Shown here one piece after another: positions 35,180 through 45,721 of a stretch of DNA of 64,000 nt. The first letter of the stretch is position 1, and every line of letters begins with the position of its first letter. Under the pieces are notes generated by a model. That model did no database searches. It was not told where the DNA came from and worked only from the letters and a program-made list of their open reading frames with translations. This stretch comes from Ceratotherium simum simum (taxonomy: Eukaryota > Chordata > Mammalia > Perissodactyla > Rhinocerotidae), in assembly GCF_000283155.1 (NCBI RefSeq), contig NW_004454182.1, positions 4,669,752-4,733,751 on the forward strand, in the 5' to 3' direction. Position numbers and translations under genes: made by a program.

Positions 35180-37510
35180 AATACCAATAGAGGGAGAATA
35201 TTTCATCAAGTTCTTTTTGAAACATAAAATTAAGAAAACTACTCTCAGTAAGTTAAGAAAACTGCATTCCATTGGAGGAAAGCTGCCTGGGATGCATGAG
35301 TAGGAAAAGCAGAAGTGAGCTGAAACAGGCCTTCGGAAACTTTTCTCATGTGTTTTAACTATGCCACATAAAGCTACTTTGAAACCCATTACCACATCCT
35401 TCTCACCTCTAGAAGACACATTCCACAATCGAATTGCCCCTTCTAACAGAAACCCTCCCTTTAAAGTCACTTGTAAGTAATGATCACATTTGTTCTTAGT
35501 TCTGATCTGTTGGATTTGAACACTAACTGTATTTTCTGCCTTCTCATGAAGCTAAATCATCTATTATGCCCTCTTGCCTGAAAAGCTACTAGAAATAACG
35601 CCAGATATAATGATTTACTAAATTTATTAAAACATCCAATTTTACATAGGGAAAATCACATTCATTCCCTTTCTAGAATGTTTGGGGCCAAGAAGGATGG
35701 CATGACTCAGCCCCTCATTCCTGGGCAGTTGTTCAGGTGTGAGCATTGCTGAAGCCTTTTTAAAAGTCCTCTTTCAAATTCAATTTTAATGGAACAAACT
35801 GCTAGAGATGTGCCAAGAAAATTGTTCCTTAACATTTGCCTGTAGGATGGTGACCCCTAATGTCTTCAACAGGCTGATAACTTCTAGGCAGCAGAATAAG
35901 CCTGCATTCGGGAAATCTCTTAGCAGATGCACTGCTGGAAGGCAGAGACAATGATGTCGTTTGAGACTGCCACCAGAGAACACTGTTAGCCTGTGAATTA
36001 TTCCAAGTACATTAAGAGAAACTAATGACACCTTTGTTAGCTAATGTGTTTCACCTGCAAATGTAACAGTTGTGTTCTGAATAGATTTGGGCAGACAGGG
36101 AAAAATACAAGCTGTTAGGCTCCCCACTTTCTTGTATACTATTTAGACAATTTGGTTAGCTTTCTTTCTGGGAAATTCATCAGTGTGAGTTACCATATCT
36201 CAGTTGTTTGCTTTTTGCTTCCCCTCATTTAGCTGTAGAGAGTTCACACTCTGGTGCCGTCCATGTGTCTTATAAACATGACTATTTATACTTGGAGTAA
36301 GATACAGACACCTGTATAAAATGACGAGTATGACAACGGAGGTGAGGGTGTGGTTTTGTTACTGCACTAACCAACTTTTTCAAACATTTAACTAGTTTTT
36401 GTGATGATAAAAGACCACTGATTTTCTCATGAAGGCATTTTAGCGTACTGTACTTGGATATTTTCAAGCTTTGGTTTGGTGGTAGGAGTCTTCCAAATTT
36501 CTATATTAATGTTTCAGCTCTTTAAAAGGGTCAGTGTTTGGGTCCTTTCTCTAATTTCATATGGAGTACGTGAGTTAAATTGCTTCTATAAAATCTGTGT
36601 CAAGAGAAAGAAATATATGTGCATAGAGGCAATCCACTAAAAACCCGGCCATTGCATTGGGTCGTGGCTTTTTTGCCATATTTGTCATAGGGATTTCCAT
36701 TCCCACCAACCTTCTGAGAATCTTCTGGATAGTTCTGTCTCTGAGGACAGAGGTAGAGAGGTAGTGCATTTCAGAAGACCATGGTGAGTCTCTCATTGTC
36801 TTATCTTTGAATTGTGTTGCTGTTATGTGTTGCCAATTTAATTAACTGAACTCCCTAAATTCAGCCCTCTTTCCCATCAGGGATCTGGTGAGTGCATTCC
36901 TCTTCTCTGAGGGACTACTCCAACACAATGCAACATGAACTTCTTGATTCTTGAAACCTGCCCCCTACCATGACTATTTCTTGTCAGATGAATGATATGA
37001 CTCCATCTGTTTTACCAGCACTTTCTAAGATTTTTTAATTTAAATGATTGACTTCTCGTTCCTGAATCATCTGCAAAAGAAGTGATGAATACTTTGGAGT
37101 CTCTCCCTTTTCACCCTTTTCCTCTCAGTAATAATTACCCGAGGTCCATGGTGGATTGATTCTCATTGCAGACATGCATCAAATATCAGGCAGGAATTGG
37201 GAGCTCTTGTCCAGGCCTTCTGTTTATATGTTACTATAATACAAAAGAATTTGCTCAAAGTTTCTGCTCCTTTCTCTGGAGAAGATGAAAACTGGAGGGG
37301 TTGATTATTTTCTCCCCTAGTTTTGGGTTTAGGAAGATGAGGCATTTCTCATTTCTAGCACTAGGCATGGATTTTCAACCTGTCATTTTCTCCTGTCAGC
37401 CAAGCACACACAGGATGTGCAGTCAGCAGTAGGAGATAACAGGGATTCTGGGAATAAGAGCAATCGGCCTCATCTGGCCTTGAGTAGTGGAAACACCATG
37501 GTGTCTCATT
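35180..37510. other. Unique sequence; 35630-36250 a candidate conserved block
   Basis: No gene seen in 2.3 kb of repeat-poor DNA. From about 35630 to 36250 the sequence is complex, with words such as catgactcagcccctcattc (AP-1/MAF-like tgactcagc), 'gttagctaatgtg' and 'tttcacctgcaaatgtaac' (E-box caggtg/cacctg). These are weak motif hints only. Minus-strand frames of 60-98 codons have no recognisable domains. Confidence 0.4.
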
Positions 37511-37523
37511 AAAAGGTCTTCTG

Positions 37524-37740
37524 GGGGCCGGCCCCGTGGCTTGGTGGTTAAGTGAGCGCGCTCCGCTGCTGGCGACCCGAGTTCGGATCCCGGGCTCCCA
37601 CCAGCACGCTGCTTCTCCGGCCATGCTGAGGCCGCGTCCCACATACAGCAACTAGAAGGATGTGCAGCTATGACACACAACTATCTACTGGGGCTTTGGG
37701 GGAAAAAATAAATAAATAAAATCTTAAAAAAAAAAAAAAA
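37524..37740 (+). mobile_element. ERE SINE, young long form without tail module
   Basis: The best-preserved copy with the least decay: ggggccggccccgtggcttg head, 'ggttaagtgagcgcgctccgctgctggcg', gttcggatcccgggctccca, 'ggccatgctgaggccgcgtcccacatacagcaactag', 'ctatctactggggctttgggggaaaaaataaataaataa', then a long pure A tail (about 18 A). Perfect 13 bp TSD aaaaggtcttctg at 37511-37523 and 37741-37753. Retained CpGs support a recent insertion. Confidence 0.98.
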
Positions 37741-37753
37741 AAAAGGTCTTCTG

Positions 37754-38002
37754 CTCTTCTTCGGGTTTCTTCCAATAGTGCAGAGGCAGATTGGCTGTGT
37801 TAGCATTGCTCTTCTGCTTGTGGCTGATGTAAACAGATCTTACCTTCATATCCATGTGCACTGTTTCTCTGATACTTGTTATTTCCAGAGTAGTTGCAGC
37901 TGTTCCCAGTGCTGCTACAAAATGCCTTGTAACCAAGGATGCTGCTGCTTCCCTGCTGTAAGCAACTGTGGATGGGTATGTGATTCATCAGCTGTACTCT
38001 GA
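37754..38002. other. Cysteine-rich frame with splice-like signals on both strands (unproven)
   Basis: On the plus strand a good acceptor-like tract (gtttctctgatacttgttatttccag) ends at 37888 and is followed by an open stretch to a TGA at 38000-38002, with ten cysteines in about 30 residues (C.C..CC....C...CCC......C..C spacing). Donor-like GTAAGC is at 37958 and GTATGT at 37976. On the minus strand, 37844-37955 is bounded by an acceptor-like cttacag and a strong donor gaag|gtaaga and is open in one frame. I recognise no family. Could be chance arising from a TGC/GCA-rich patch. Confidence 0.2.
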
Positions 38003-39499
38003 CAGTGTAGAAATATCGAGTAAAAAGGGAACGCTTCTTTCCTTTGATTCCATTACTGGATGCTGCACCAACTCACAGCTGGAAACAAATTAAAGTCGTT
38101 TTTCTGATAATACAGTGAAAGTGGTTTCCAAGTAAAGATCCTATTCAAATTATTCACGATGTTTTCCCTTCTAGGAGTATGTGTCTTTATTTGCTAAATG
38201 AGATTGGTTTGCGTTTAAATGTTGATAACAAAGAGAGTTCTCCTATTATGCAGGCTCTGGAGAGGTGATGTGTTGGGGCAGTTACATGTGTACACTGAAC
38301 TGGTAGATCGCTCTCCATGTGTTTATTGGTTCTTCAATGGCTCTTCTTTTCTCTTGAATTACAGGAACATTTTAAAATCATCATAATAATCCAGTCATTT
38401 TAATAATTATTCTTTATTTGCAAAGATTTAAGTTTGAATTAGTCTCTTTTTATGCCTCTGTCTGCATTTCTCTTTTCTGAAATATAACTCCCCTTTCCTC
38501 CCGTATGTCAAATTTCTGTCTCTAGCTTTGAAAATTATCTGTGATTCTTTGCACCACATATTCTTAAATATAGTCAGGGAAGGCAAACACTTTGTACTCC
38601 CAAGAGGTCTGTTTTCTTTTCCTCCTTAAATTAGAGTGAAACCCTAACACCAGCGCCAAGGTAAGACCTATATTGCCTTTGTTTTCTTTTATTGCTTGAA
38701 GCATTTCACTGGCATTTGACAACACAAAACACAAATATGAACCTCCTATGTCCTTTAGAGGTGTCATGCATTCGTCCTTTTTGATATGGCTTTAATTTTT
38801 GCTCTTGCAGGAAGCTTTGCTTACATAAGAGAGTGCAGAGGCTATTGAGAAAGTAGTTTACTTCAGTGAAATTAACCATAGAATCAAACAATCTGAAAAA
38901 GCAAAACAGACAAAAATTGGGACACCTATCTCCCCTGCCACCGTTGATTTGGACTTGAATGCGGAGAGACAACCTAGGCTCAGATGTTTCTTACTGGGAT
39001 GTGTATGGTTGTTGATACACATACACGTGCAAGCACACAGTAGGTGCTTTAATTGATCCATAGACACACATATTGAGCTCTTATATTTAATGAGTATTGC
39101 CAAGGTTAATAATTTGGTGAGTATCTGTGGTCTTCCCATGTACTCTTTAGCTCATTTCTACAGTTCTCTGCTGACAATTATGTTCCCCCAACCCATCTCC
39201 ACGCCATAGAGATGCACTTCTTTGAAACCATAATAATACGTTGAGGTTGAAATGTATCCTACAAGTGATCATAGATTCAAGTCCCAAATATCTCAAACTT
39301 AGAGCTTCAGTTCCTAAGAAAGGGGACAAAGGGACACATTGACATTGTTGCTATTATTTCTTTTAGCTGAATTCAAAAGTATTTATTAATTATGTTTTAA
39401 GAAAAGAAATTGCATGTAAAATGTAATTTTTATTTTTTATACCAACTCGACTTTTTGAATTAGATGTATTTCATTAAGCTAGTAATAACCGTATGTTAT
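38003..39499. other. Unique sequence, nothing assigned
   Basis: No gene seen. Minus-strand frames at 38706-38972 and 38858-39139 (88 and 93 codons) overlap each other in different frames and carry no recognisable domain. Confidence 0.5.
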
Positions 39500-39780
39500 A
39501 TGTCATCTAATAGCCTAGGGGAATGATAGGTGGCCAGCACTGGAGTTCACATCTCATTATTCTTTGGCTCCTGATTGAAACAGGGCAATATCTAAAACTC
39601 TCACATGATGGTTGATCAGTGACCCAATGAAATGAGCTGTTGAAAACATCATTCCTGCTCATAGGAGCTGTGTGTATAATTCATGATATGAATGATTACA
39701 AATAGTATGCTTGCTGGCAGTGTCAGACAGGAGGCCAGCAGTTAATTGTCCATGGAGATTTAACTACCCATATTCCCGAA
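39500..39780. other. Unique block, weak conserved-element candidate
   Basis: Repeat-free, complex sequence with 'ttggctcctgattgaaacagg', tgtcagacaggaggccagca and 'gcagttaattgtccatgg' (homeodomain and TGTC-type words). Suggestive only. Confidence 0.25.
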
Positions 39781-40069
39781 GGTGCTCCTTGTAGGGCAAA
39801 CATGAGGCTCGATAATGGAAAACATTAGGAACTTGCATCTCCATTGCCTCTCTGCCTATTGTGGGAGCAAGTAGATTTATTTTATCAACCCTGGCTCCAT
39901 ATTCCTTTATAGTTTTTTTCCTTTCCCTGTTTTCTGAAAGTATACGTGTGCTTATAAGATAGCAACTTAAACACATATTTTGTTTATATTAAGTGATAAT
40001 AGGCTTCCACTTCACCTACCATATCTATAAATGGAGAGGTGGCTGAAAGATACAGCTAATCTCTTTATT

Positions 40070-40174
40070 AATAATAGTTATAAGGCCTACTATTCATAGA
40101 TTACTTAATATGCACTTGACACTGTTTGCATTGTAAGTGCCTAAGTATGGTTTTAAGTATCTAATATAATTTTT
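40070..40174 (-). mobile_element. MIR SINE fragment, split by an ERE
   Basis: Antisense MIR-like text: 'ataatagttataaggcctac', 'tatgcacttgacactgtttgcattgtaagtgcc'. It is interrupted by the ERE at 40175-40365 and resumes at about 40381-40460 ('agtgtctcataacaattttatgtgg', 'aggagaaaactatgac'). Confidence 0.7.
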
Positions 40175-40365
40175 CTTTTCTCCCCAAAGCCCCACTACAT
40201 AGTTGTATATCATAGTTGCAGAGTCATAGCTCTTCTAGGTGGGACGCCACCTCAGCATGGCTTGATGAGCGTTGAGCAGGTCCGCGCCCAGGATCCGAAT
40301 GGGTGAACCCCGGGCCGCTGAAGCGGAATGTGCAAACTTAACTGCTACGCCACTGGGCTGGCCCC
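40175..40365 (-). mobile_element. ERE SINE, long form without tail module (minus)
   Basis: Reverse complement: 'ctccccaaagccccactacatagttg', a short 'gagtcatagctcttctaggtggg' body, gccacctcagcatggcttga, 'ggatccgaatgggtgaaccccgggccgc', and a CACTGGGCTGGCCCC head. TSD tctaatataattttt at 40160-40174 against tctaatacaattttt at 40366-40380, one mismatch. Inserted in a MIR. Confidence 0.95.
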
Positions 40366-40380
40366 TCTAATACAATTTTT

Positions 40381-40460
40381 AAGTGTCTCATAACAATTTT
40401 ATGTGGTTGTTAGTAATAACATTTTATATAGGAGAAAACTATGACAATTAGAATCAGTAA
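40381..40460 (-). mobile_element. MIR SINE fragment, continuation after the ERE
   Basis: Continues the antisense MIR interrupted at 40174. Diverged; called mainly by colinearity. Confidence 0.6.
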
Positions 40461-40639
40461 AGACCTCATCAGGTCTGGACAAATGAGATGAAACTAACCA
40501 GATAAGTTTTAGAGTGGATACAAGCCATGACCCTCCATAGAAAGTCCTACAATTAGCTTTTTAAAAGGCAGCTACAACAGCACAAGATTATGACATGAAT
40601 AAATTGTGTGCTAAGCTTCCTCACTCTCACCTACATTTT

Positions 40640-41165
40640 TGACGGACAAAAGTCACAAATATGTATTGTCTACTATGCACTAAGCACTCTTTGGGTTTAG
40701 GGGCCTTAGCAGCAAACAAGTTAGACAGTGTCTCTGCCTTCAGAGATCCAACATCCTAATGGAAGGAAACAGAGACCAAACTTGTATGCATATATGTAAA
40801 ACAATTTCAGATTTTAAGTGCTATGAATAAAATATTGTTGAGTCACGTACTAGATTGGCTGGGGTATGGCGATAGTTGGCTACTTCATCTAGAATAGTTC
40901 GAGAAGATTTCTCTGAGAGGCGCCATTTAAACTGAGACCTGAATGGTGAGGATATTTGGGGAAAATCTGGGGGAAAAGTACAAATAGAAGTAGGAAAAGC
41001 AATAAGTACAACAGCACTGAGATGGGAATAAGTCTGAGCTGTTTACAAAAGGAAAGACAGTGGCTGGAAAATACTGAGCCAGGGAAAGAATGAATGAGAG
41101 AAGGCAGAAGGAGTAGGCCGAGTCCAGCTCAGATAGGCACCAAATAGGAGGAATGTCTGAATATC
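40640..41165 (-). mobile_element. L2 LINE, 3' portion (antisense)
   Basis: Antisense L2 order: 'tatgtattgtctactatgcactaagcactc', 'cagcaaacaagttagacagtgtctctgccttcag', 'ttttaagtgctatgaataaaat', 'gagaagatttctctgagaggcgccatttaaactgagacctgaatgg', gtctgagctgtttacaaaag and 'gtggctggaaaatactgag'. The 104-codon minus-strand frame at 40927-41241 reads the L2 3' region. Confidence 0.85.
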
Positions 41166-41925
41166 TTTTGGGTGTCTGATCACTATGTGGGTTTTTAATA
41201 CTTCCATCTACTACAGCTGGTCCATGCGAAAGAAACAGCACAAGTCGGGAAGTTAGGAGTCTTCAGCAGTCGGATGTAACCCTGCTGCTAACCAGCATTG
41301 TGTTGCTAGAGCAGTCATTTACCATTTCAGGTTTGCAACTGTAGTGTAAAAAAATTAAACGAAATGAATGGTTTCTAAGGCTCATTAAATTAAAAAAAAC
41401 TCTACTTTATTTTATATATTTCCAAGACTATCACAAAGTTTTGGGAGACAGATTTTGGGGACCAGAAGATCTTTCAGTGTTATTCCCCAAACTATGACAT
41501 GCAAGCATAACTTCATTTTATGGGTCTTTCAGAGGGAATGACAAGACTGAGTTTTGTTCATGTTTCTTAGTTCATCTGAGGAACTGATACACAAGTGCTC
41601 AGATATGTAAATATCTAAAAGGAAATATTATTTATTTTAGGAGTTTATTGCAGCAAACGATAAAATTAAAAGATAAAAATGACAATTGGATGTAGAATTC
41701 CAAATATATTGAAATTGTTTTATTGCTATAAAGCTATACTTATGTGTATATACAATTTGCTGAGCAAAGTACATCAGAATTTCATTTCTGTTAATAATAT
41801 TTGAATATTTCTAATTAACAATTCATTTGTGTATTGAAATAATTTGCAGAATTTTATTTGAAGCCGTTGATTGGCTTTGCTAGACATAAAGACATTTATT
41901 TTGAATATTGTTCAATGTTATGTCC
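41166..41925. other. Unique AT-rich sequence, nothing assigned
   Basis: No gene or clear repeat seen. Confidence 0.5.
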
Positions 41926-42240
41926 TTTATCACAAGTCTCAAATCTGCCATGTTTCTTAGGATATTAACGTAACAATGTCAAATGGGATTGAAACTGAGA
42001 AAAATTACCTGAGGGCATTTTTGTTTTGTATTTAAATTTTATTTTGTCATTTATTCTTATTAGCAATCATTAAGCAATTTAATAATTATAAGCTCCATTA
42101 ACATTTTAATGAGTCTAGTGGCCATTGCTAAGTGTAATTAAATTAGTTTTATTGTATGATATTTTGCAGCTGTGATTAAATTAAGTTTTACTGTGCTTAG
42201 AAGAATAAACCTATGGAGAGATTGCTATTCACCAAACATC
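41926..42240. promoter_or_regulatory. Candidate conserved non-coding enhancer, homeodomain-motif cluster
   Basis: Repeat-free AT-rich block dense in TAAT cores. It contains the inverted repeat CATTAA-CATT-TTAATG at 42096-42111 and two near-identical words about 40 bp apart, gtaattaaattagttttatt (42134 onward) and gattaaattaagttttactg (42174 onward), plus aatttaataattataagctc near 42076 and a cagctgtg E-box near 42168. This composition is typical of deeply conserved developmental enhancers in gene deserts. Conservation and activity are inferred, not shown. Confidence 0.4.
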
Positions 42241-43695
42241 TTATTAACTTATAAGGTACTGATAAAATAGACATTAATGGAGACAGGAGAAAAATATAAT
42301 TCCCTATTGAGTCTATTCACAAGATAAAACTTTAATCATTTCAGTTTGGAATCAATCTAGTCACGACAGCATAATTGTATTTAAAAGTGTTTTTTTGGAT
42401 AGAGATAGAGAAAAGGGAGAAAGGGATAGGTTCCTTTGGTAATGTTCTACTCCTCCCCTAGTTTCTGCGGGTATAACCTATAGGGACAAGATTGGATGAA
42501 GTCTGACAAGCCAATGACTTGGAGTAGACACATGTAAATTGGTGTTGAATTATTTGATACCAAATAAGATCTCATATATTCATTGATTAATTTGGAAATT
42601 TATTGTAGAAATGGGAAAGTCATTTTAGTTTATTTAACAAGTATTTACATAAACATATTAAAGGCACTAAAAATGCAAGCCAATGCTAATTTTTATGTTC
42701 CTTATTAGTATCTTTTACTGGAATCCATGGCTTGAAACCTGTCTTCCTTGCTGTCACTTAAACCTTCTCCTTAGAAGCGATGTGGTTATATATGAATAGG
42801 AAGGTGACCACACATTACGGAGTCCTTGTGCCGGTCTTTAGTCTTGCATGAATTTGGAGATTTGATTCTTCATCGCCACTGCTGTTGGTTAAATTCTGAA
42901 AGGCTCTCAAGAGTAAAAAGAGATAGTCTTACTTTCTGATGAATTGCCTTACATAGAATGCAATTAAGCATTTTACAGGATCGTAATTTGTGTAACATGT
43001 ACAGCACATGTTTACTTATGGGAATTATGTGGTTTTGCTGTAACTATTAGATTCTATTGATTGTATTTCATTATGTTAATGTTTTTAAAATAAGCATATC
43101 AAGCAATTTCATGCCATGCAATATTTCAAAAGCTTCAGGGATCTTTCTTCAATATGTTTTGAATGCCCCAGAAACATTTTATCATGAAATTTCTGCTTTG
43201 TATTTTATTCCTCTTTTTGTAACCAAAAAGGTATGTGGATATACAGTGTGGATTTTTTTTTTAAATAAAGAGCTAGGTGTTAAGAAATACTAATATTACA
43301 ATATCCTCATATATGCCACATACCAGTGATCAAAAATGGAATGTTAACTCTATCTTGTTTATTTTTCAGTGTTCAGTGATGAACTAGATTCTTATTTAAC
43401 TGTACTGACACATTTTTGGAATTTTTAAACCACAGCTCTAATAAATGTATGAACAACCAACATACAACCCAACATTTTTCTTTACATTTCTGGAAAAAAG
43501 CAAAATAAAACTTACTGTAGCATAAAGATCATCAACAAGAGACTTTTACGTTAGTGATGCCCTTTCTATTAAAGATTTTAAATTTCTAATTGAAGAATTC
43601 TGTAAATATCATGTTGCAGATGAGAGAAGAGTCCACTTGGACCCTTGCTATCACTAAATTTATTCTCGTTATAATCCATTTGTCATTCTCTCTCT
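42241..43695. other. Unique AT-rich sequence, nothing assigned
   Basis: No gene seen. A 78-codon frame at 43057-43293 (+) lacks any recognisable domain. Confidence 0.5.
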
Positions 43696-43699
43696 CTAT

Positions 43700-44004
43700 T
43701 CTCTCCCTAGATAACCTCAATTATTCCAATGGTTTTAAATACTTCTTGAAAAAAAAAATCTAAGAAATTCTAAACTAAGTCTAAGATTTTTAACTTGTCA
43801 ACTTGCTAGCTCTACTTAGATGTCTCATAGACATTTCAAACTTAACCTGTTTTGATTCCCACCCCTTTCTCAGTTAAGTGACATCCTCATCTGGGCAGTT
43901 TCTCAAACCAGAAATCTTTGATTCCTTCCTTTCCTCCACTCCCATAATGAGTCCATCATTGTGTTTCTTGACTCTGTGTCCAATGTTTGTTTAAAATCTA
44001 TAGT
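43700..44004 (+). mobile_element. L2 LINE (sense), part before the ERE
   Basis: Sense L2 text: 'cttagatgtctcatagacatttcaaacttaacctg', 'gttaagtgacatcctcatctgggcagtttctcaaaccagaaatctttgattcc', 'cataatgagtccatcattgtg'. Interrupted by an ERE and continued to 44925. Confidence 0.8.
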
Positions 44005-44250
44005 CTCGGGTGGCTGGTGGCTAGTGGTTAAGTTCATGCACTCTGCTGCGGTGGCCTAGGGTTCACAGGTTTGGATCCTGTGCACAGACCTACACACTGC
44101 TGATCAAGCCATGCTGTGGCAGGCATCCCCCTATAAAGTAGAGGAAGATGGGCACGAATGTTAGCCCAGGGCCAATCTTCCTTTCCAAAAAGAGAAGGAT
44201 TGGCAACGGATGTTAGCTTAGGGCTAATCTTCCTCACAAAAAGCAACAAA
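44005..44250 (+). mobile_element. ERE SINE, short form with two tail modules
   Basis: Sense SINE: tcgggtggctggtggctagt (diverged head), 'ggttaagttcatgcactctgctgcggtggcc', ggtttggatcctgtgcacag, 'caagccatgctgtggcaggc', then two modules (gggcacgaatgttagcccag and gattggcaacggatgttagc). Perfect 12 bp TSD aaaatctatagt at 43993-44004 and 44251-44262. Confidence 0.95.
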
Positions 44251-44262
44251 AAAATCTATAGT

Positions 44263-44925
44263 GTCTTCTCATCGTACTGCCACTGTGCATCCAAGCCACC
44301 CTCATCTCTTAAATGATCTATGGCAGTGTCTTCTTAATTTATTCCTCTACTGCAAGTCTCTCCCAACTATACCTCATCTATTAAAAAACCAAAAGTATCA
44401 TCCAACTTTCAAAAACACTCCTCTATTTATGTTTCCCCGCTAAGTAAACGTCCCTCAGTGTTTTCCTATTACATATAGAATAACATTTGTTTAAAACCGA
44501 ACATCTCTTTTCCTCCATCTCCAAGTTCTAAGCTCTGAGAGACTAGGACCTTTATCTATAAGGTTACCACCGAATCGTTAGTACTTACATAGTGCCTGCT
44601 AAACAGTAAATATGAATCCCCAACTCTTTCCTTGCCTGTTTATAAGACTAGCTTATTGTCATTCTTAAAATCTGAGTTTTTGGATAGGGTTTCTCTGATA
44701 ATCCTACGAAGAATAACCTCCCTTCCATAAACTATGTCACCTTCTCTCACAGTGCAGTGTTTAATTTCATCATTACAGGTCATGCTCTCTAATTATTTAT
44801 TAATCATATACTTCCTCCACTAGAATAGACACTCTATGAAGGCAGGGACTGTAGTATCCATTTTGCTCATCCTCATCTGACAAATAGTAGATATATAATA
44901 AATATTGTTAAATGAATGATTACCA
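44263..44925 (+). mobile_element. L2 LINE (sense), part after the ERE to the 3' end
   Basis: Continues 'catccaagccaccctcatctcttaaatgatctatggcagtg', later 'ctccactagaatagacactctatgaaggcagggactg' and a final gttaaatgaatgat, the L2 3' terminus. No intact frame. Confidence 0.85.
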
Positions 44926-45189
44926 GAACTCAGGTACAACGGGGTCTTTTTATATTTTGTTTCTTTTTATTTAATGTGTAGGCATTTCAACTGGTATGTC
45001 ATGGAGTTGGGTTTTCATTAGGAAATTTAATGTTTCCAATGAAAATTTAATTTAATTTCCTCCCTCCAAAAAGTAATCTTGATGACTTTTTCATGTTTTT
45101 GAAAAGCAAGTTTCTAAATCTCAGTTCTTGATGTATTCCCTTAAAATCCTCATATTTTAGATCTTCTGAGATTACTACATTTTTGAAGA
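44926..45189. other. Unique sequence, nothing assigned
   Basis: No gene or repeat signature noticed. Confidence 0.5.
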
Positions 45190-45450
45190 GTAATAGTATT
45201 AATTAGTAGTTCATATTTATTGGGTCCTATTCTGTACCAAGCATTGTTATAAGTGATTTTTTTTAACTTCTAATCTTTAAAATACTTTGTTATATAATAT
45301 TGTCATTTTTATTTAGTAAATGAAGAGGGGAAAAGCACAGTTTGTCAAGTAACTTTTCTAGATGTTTCTAGCCAGAAATTGGCAGGCTTAGTACTCAAAC
45401 CCAGTGAGGATCCCTAGAGCCAGTGTTCGTATTTACTAATTATACTTCCT
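45190..45450 (-). mobile_element. MIR SINE
   Basis: Antisense MIR: 'ttattgggtcctattctgtaccaagcattgttataagtg', 'tgtcatttttatttagtaaatgaagagg', caagtaacttttctagatgt, 'ggcaggcttagtactcaaacccag'. Near full length but diverged. Confidence 0.82.
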
Positions 45451-45485
45451 AAAAGAATACTGTCCTAATAAGACGTTATATATTT

Positions 45486-45708
45486 TTTTTATAAATTTTT
45501 ATTTATTTATTTTATTTTTATTTTTTTCCCCCAAAGCACCAGTAGATAGTTGTATGTCATAGTTGCACAGCCTTCTAGTTGCTGTATGTGGGACACGACC
45601 TCAGCATGGCTGCAGAAGCGGTGCGTCGGTGCACGCCCGGGATCCGAACCCGGGCCGCCAGCAGCGGAGCGCGCGCACTTAACCGCTAAGACACGGGGCC
45701 GGCCCCAC
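45486..45708 (-). mobile_element. ERE SINE, young long form without tail module (minus)
   Basis: Reverse complement with a long T/A tail (tttatttatttattttattt), 'cccaaagcaccagtagatagttg', 'gccttctagttgctgtatgtggg', cgggatccgaacccgggccg, 'gccagcagcggagcgcgcgcacttaaccgctaag' and a CACGGGGCCGGCCCC head. Many intact CpGs indicate youth. Probable TSD gttatattttt-like (45475 onward and 45711 onward). Confidence 0.96.
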
Positions 45709-45721
45709 AAGTTATATTTTT

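Noticed and set aside
45507..45710. Recurring peptide-like similarity among frames at 24307, 30555, 37423, 45507 and 56461
   Set aside because: All are translations of the ERE SINE in one of its strands, so the similarity reflects the repeat and not a protein family.
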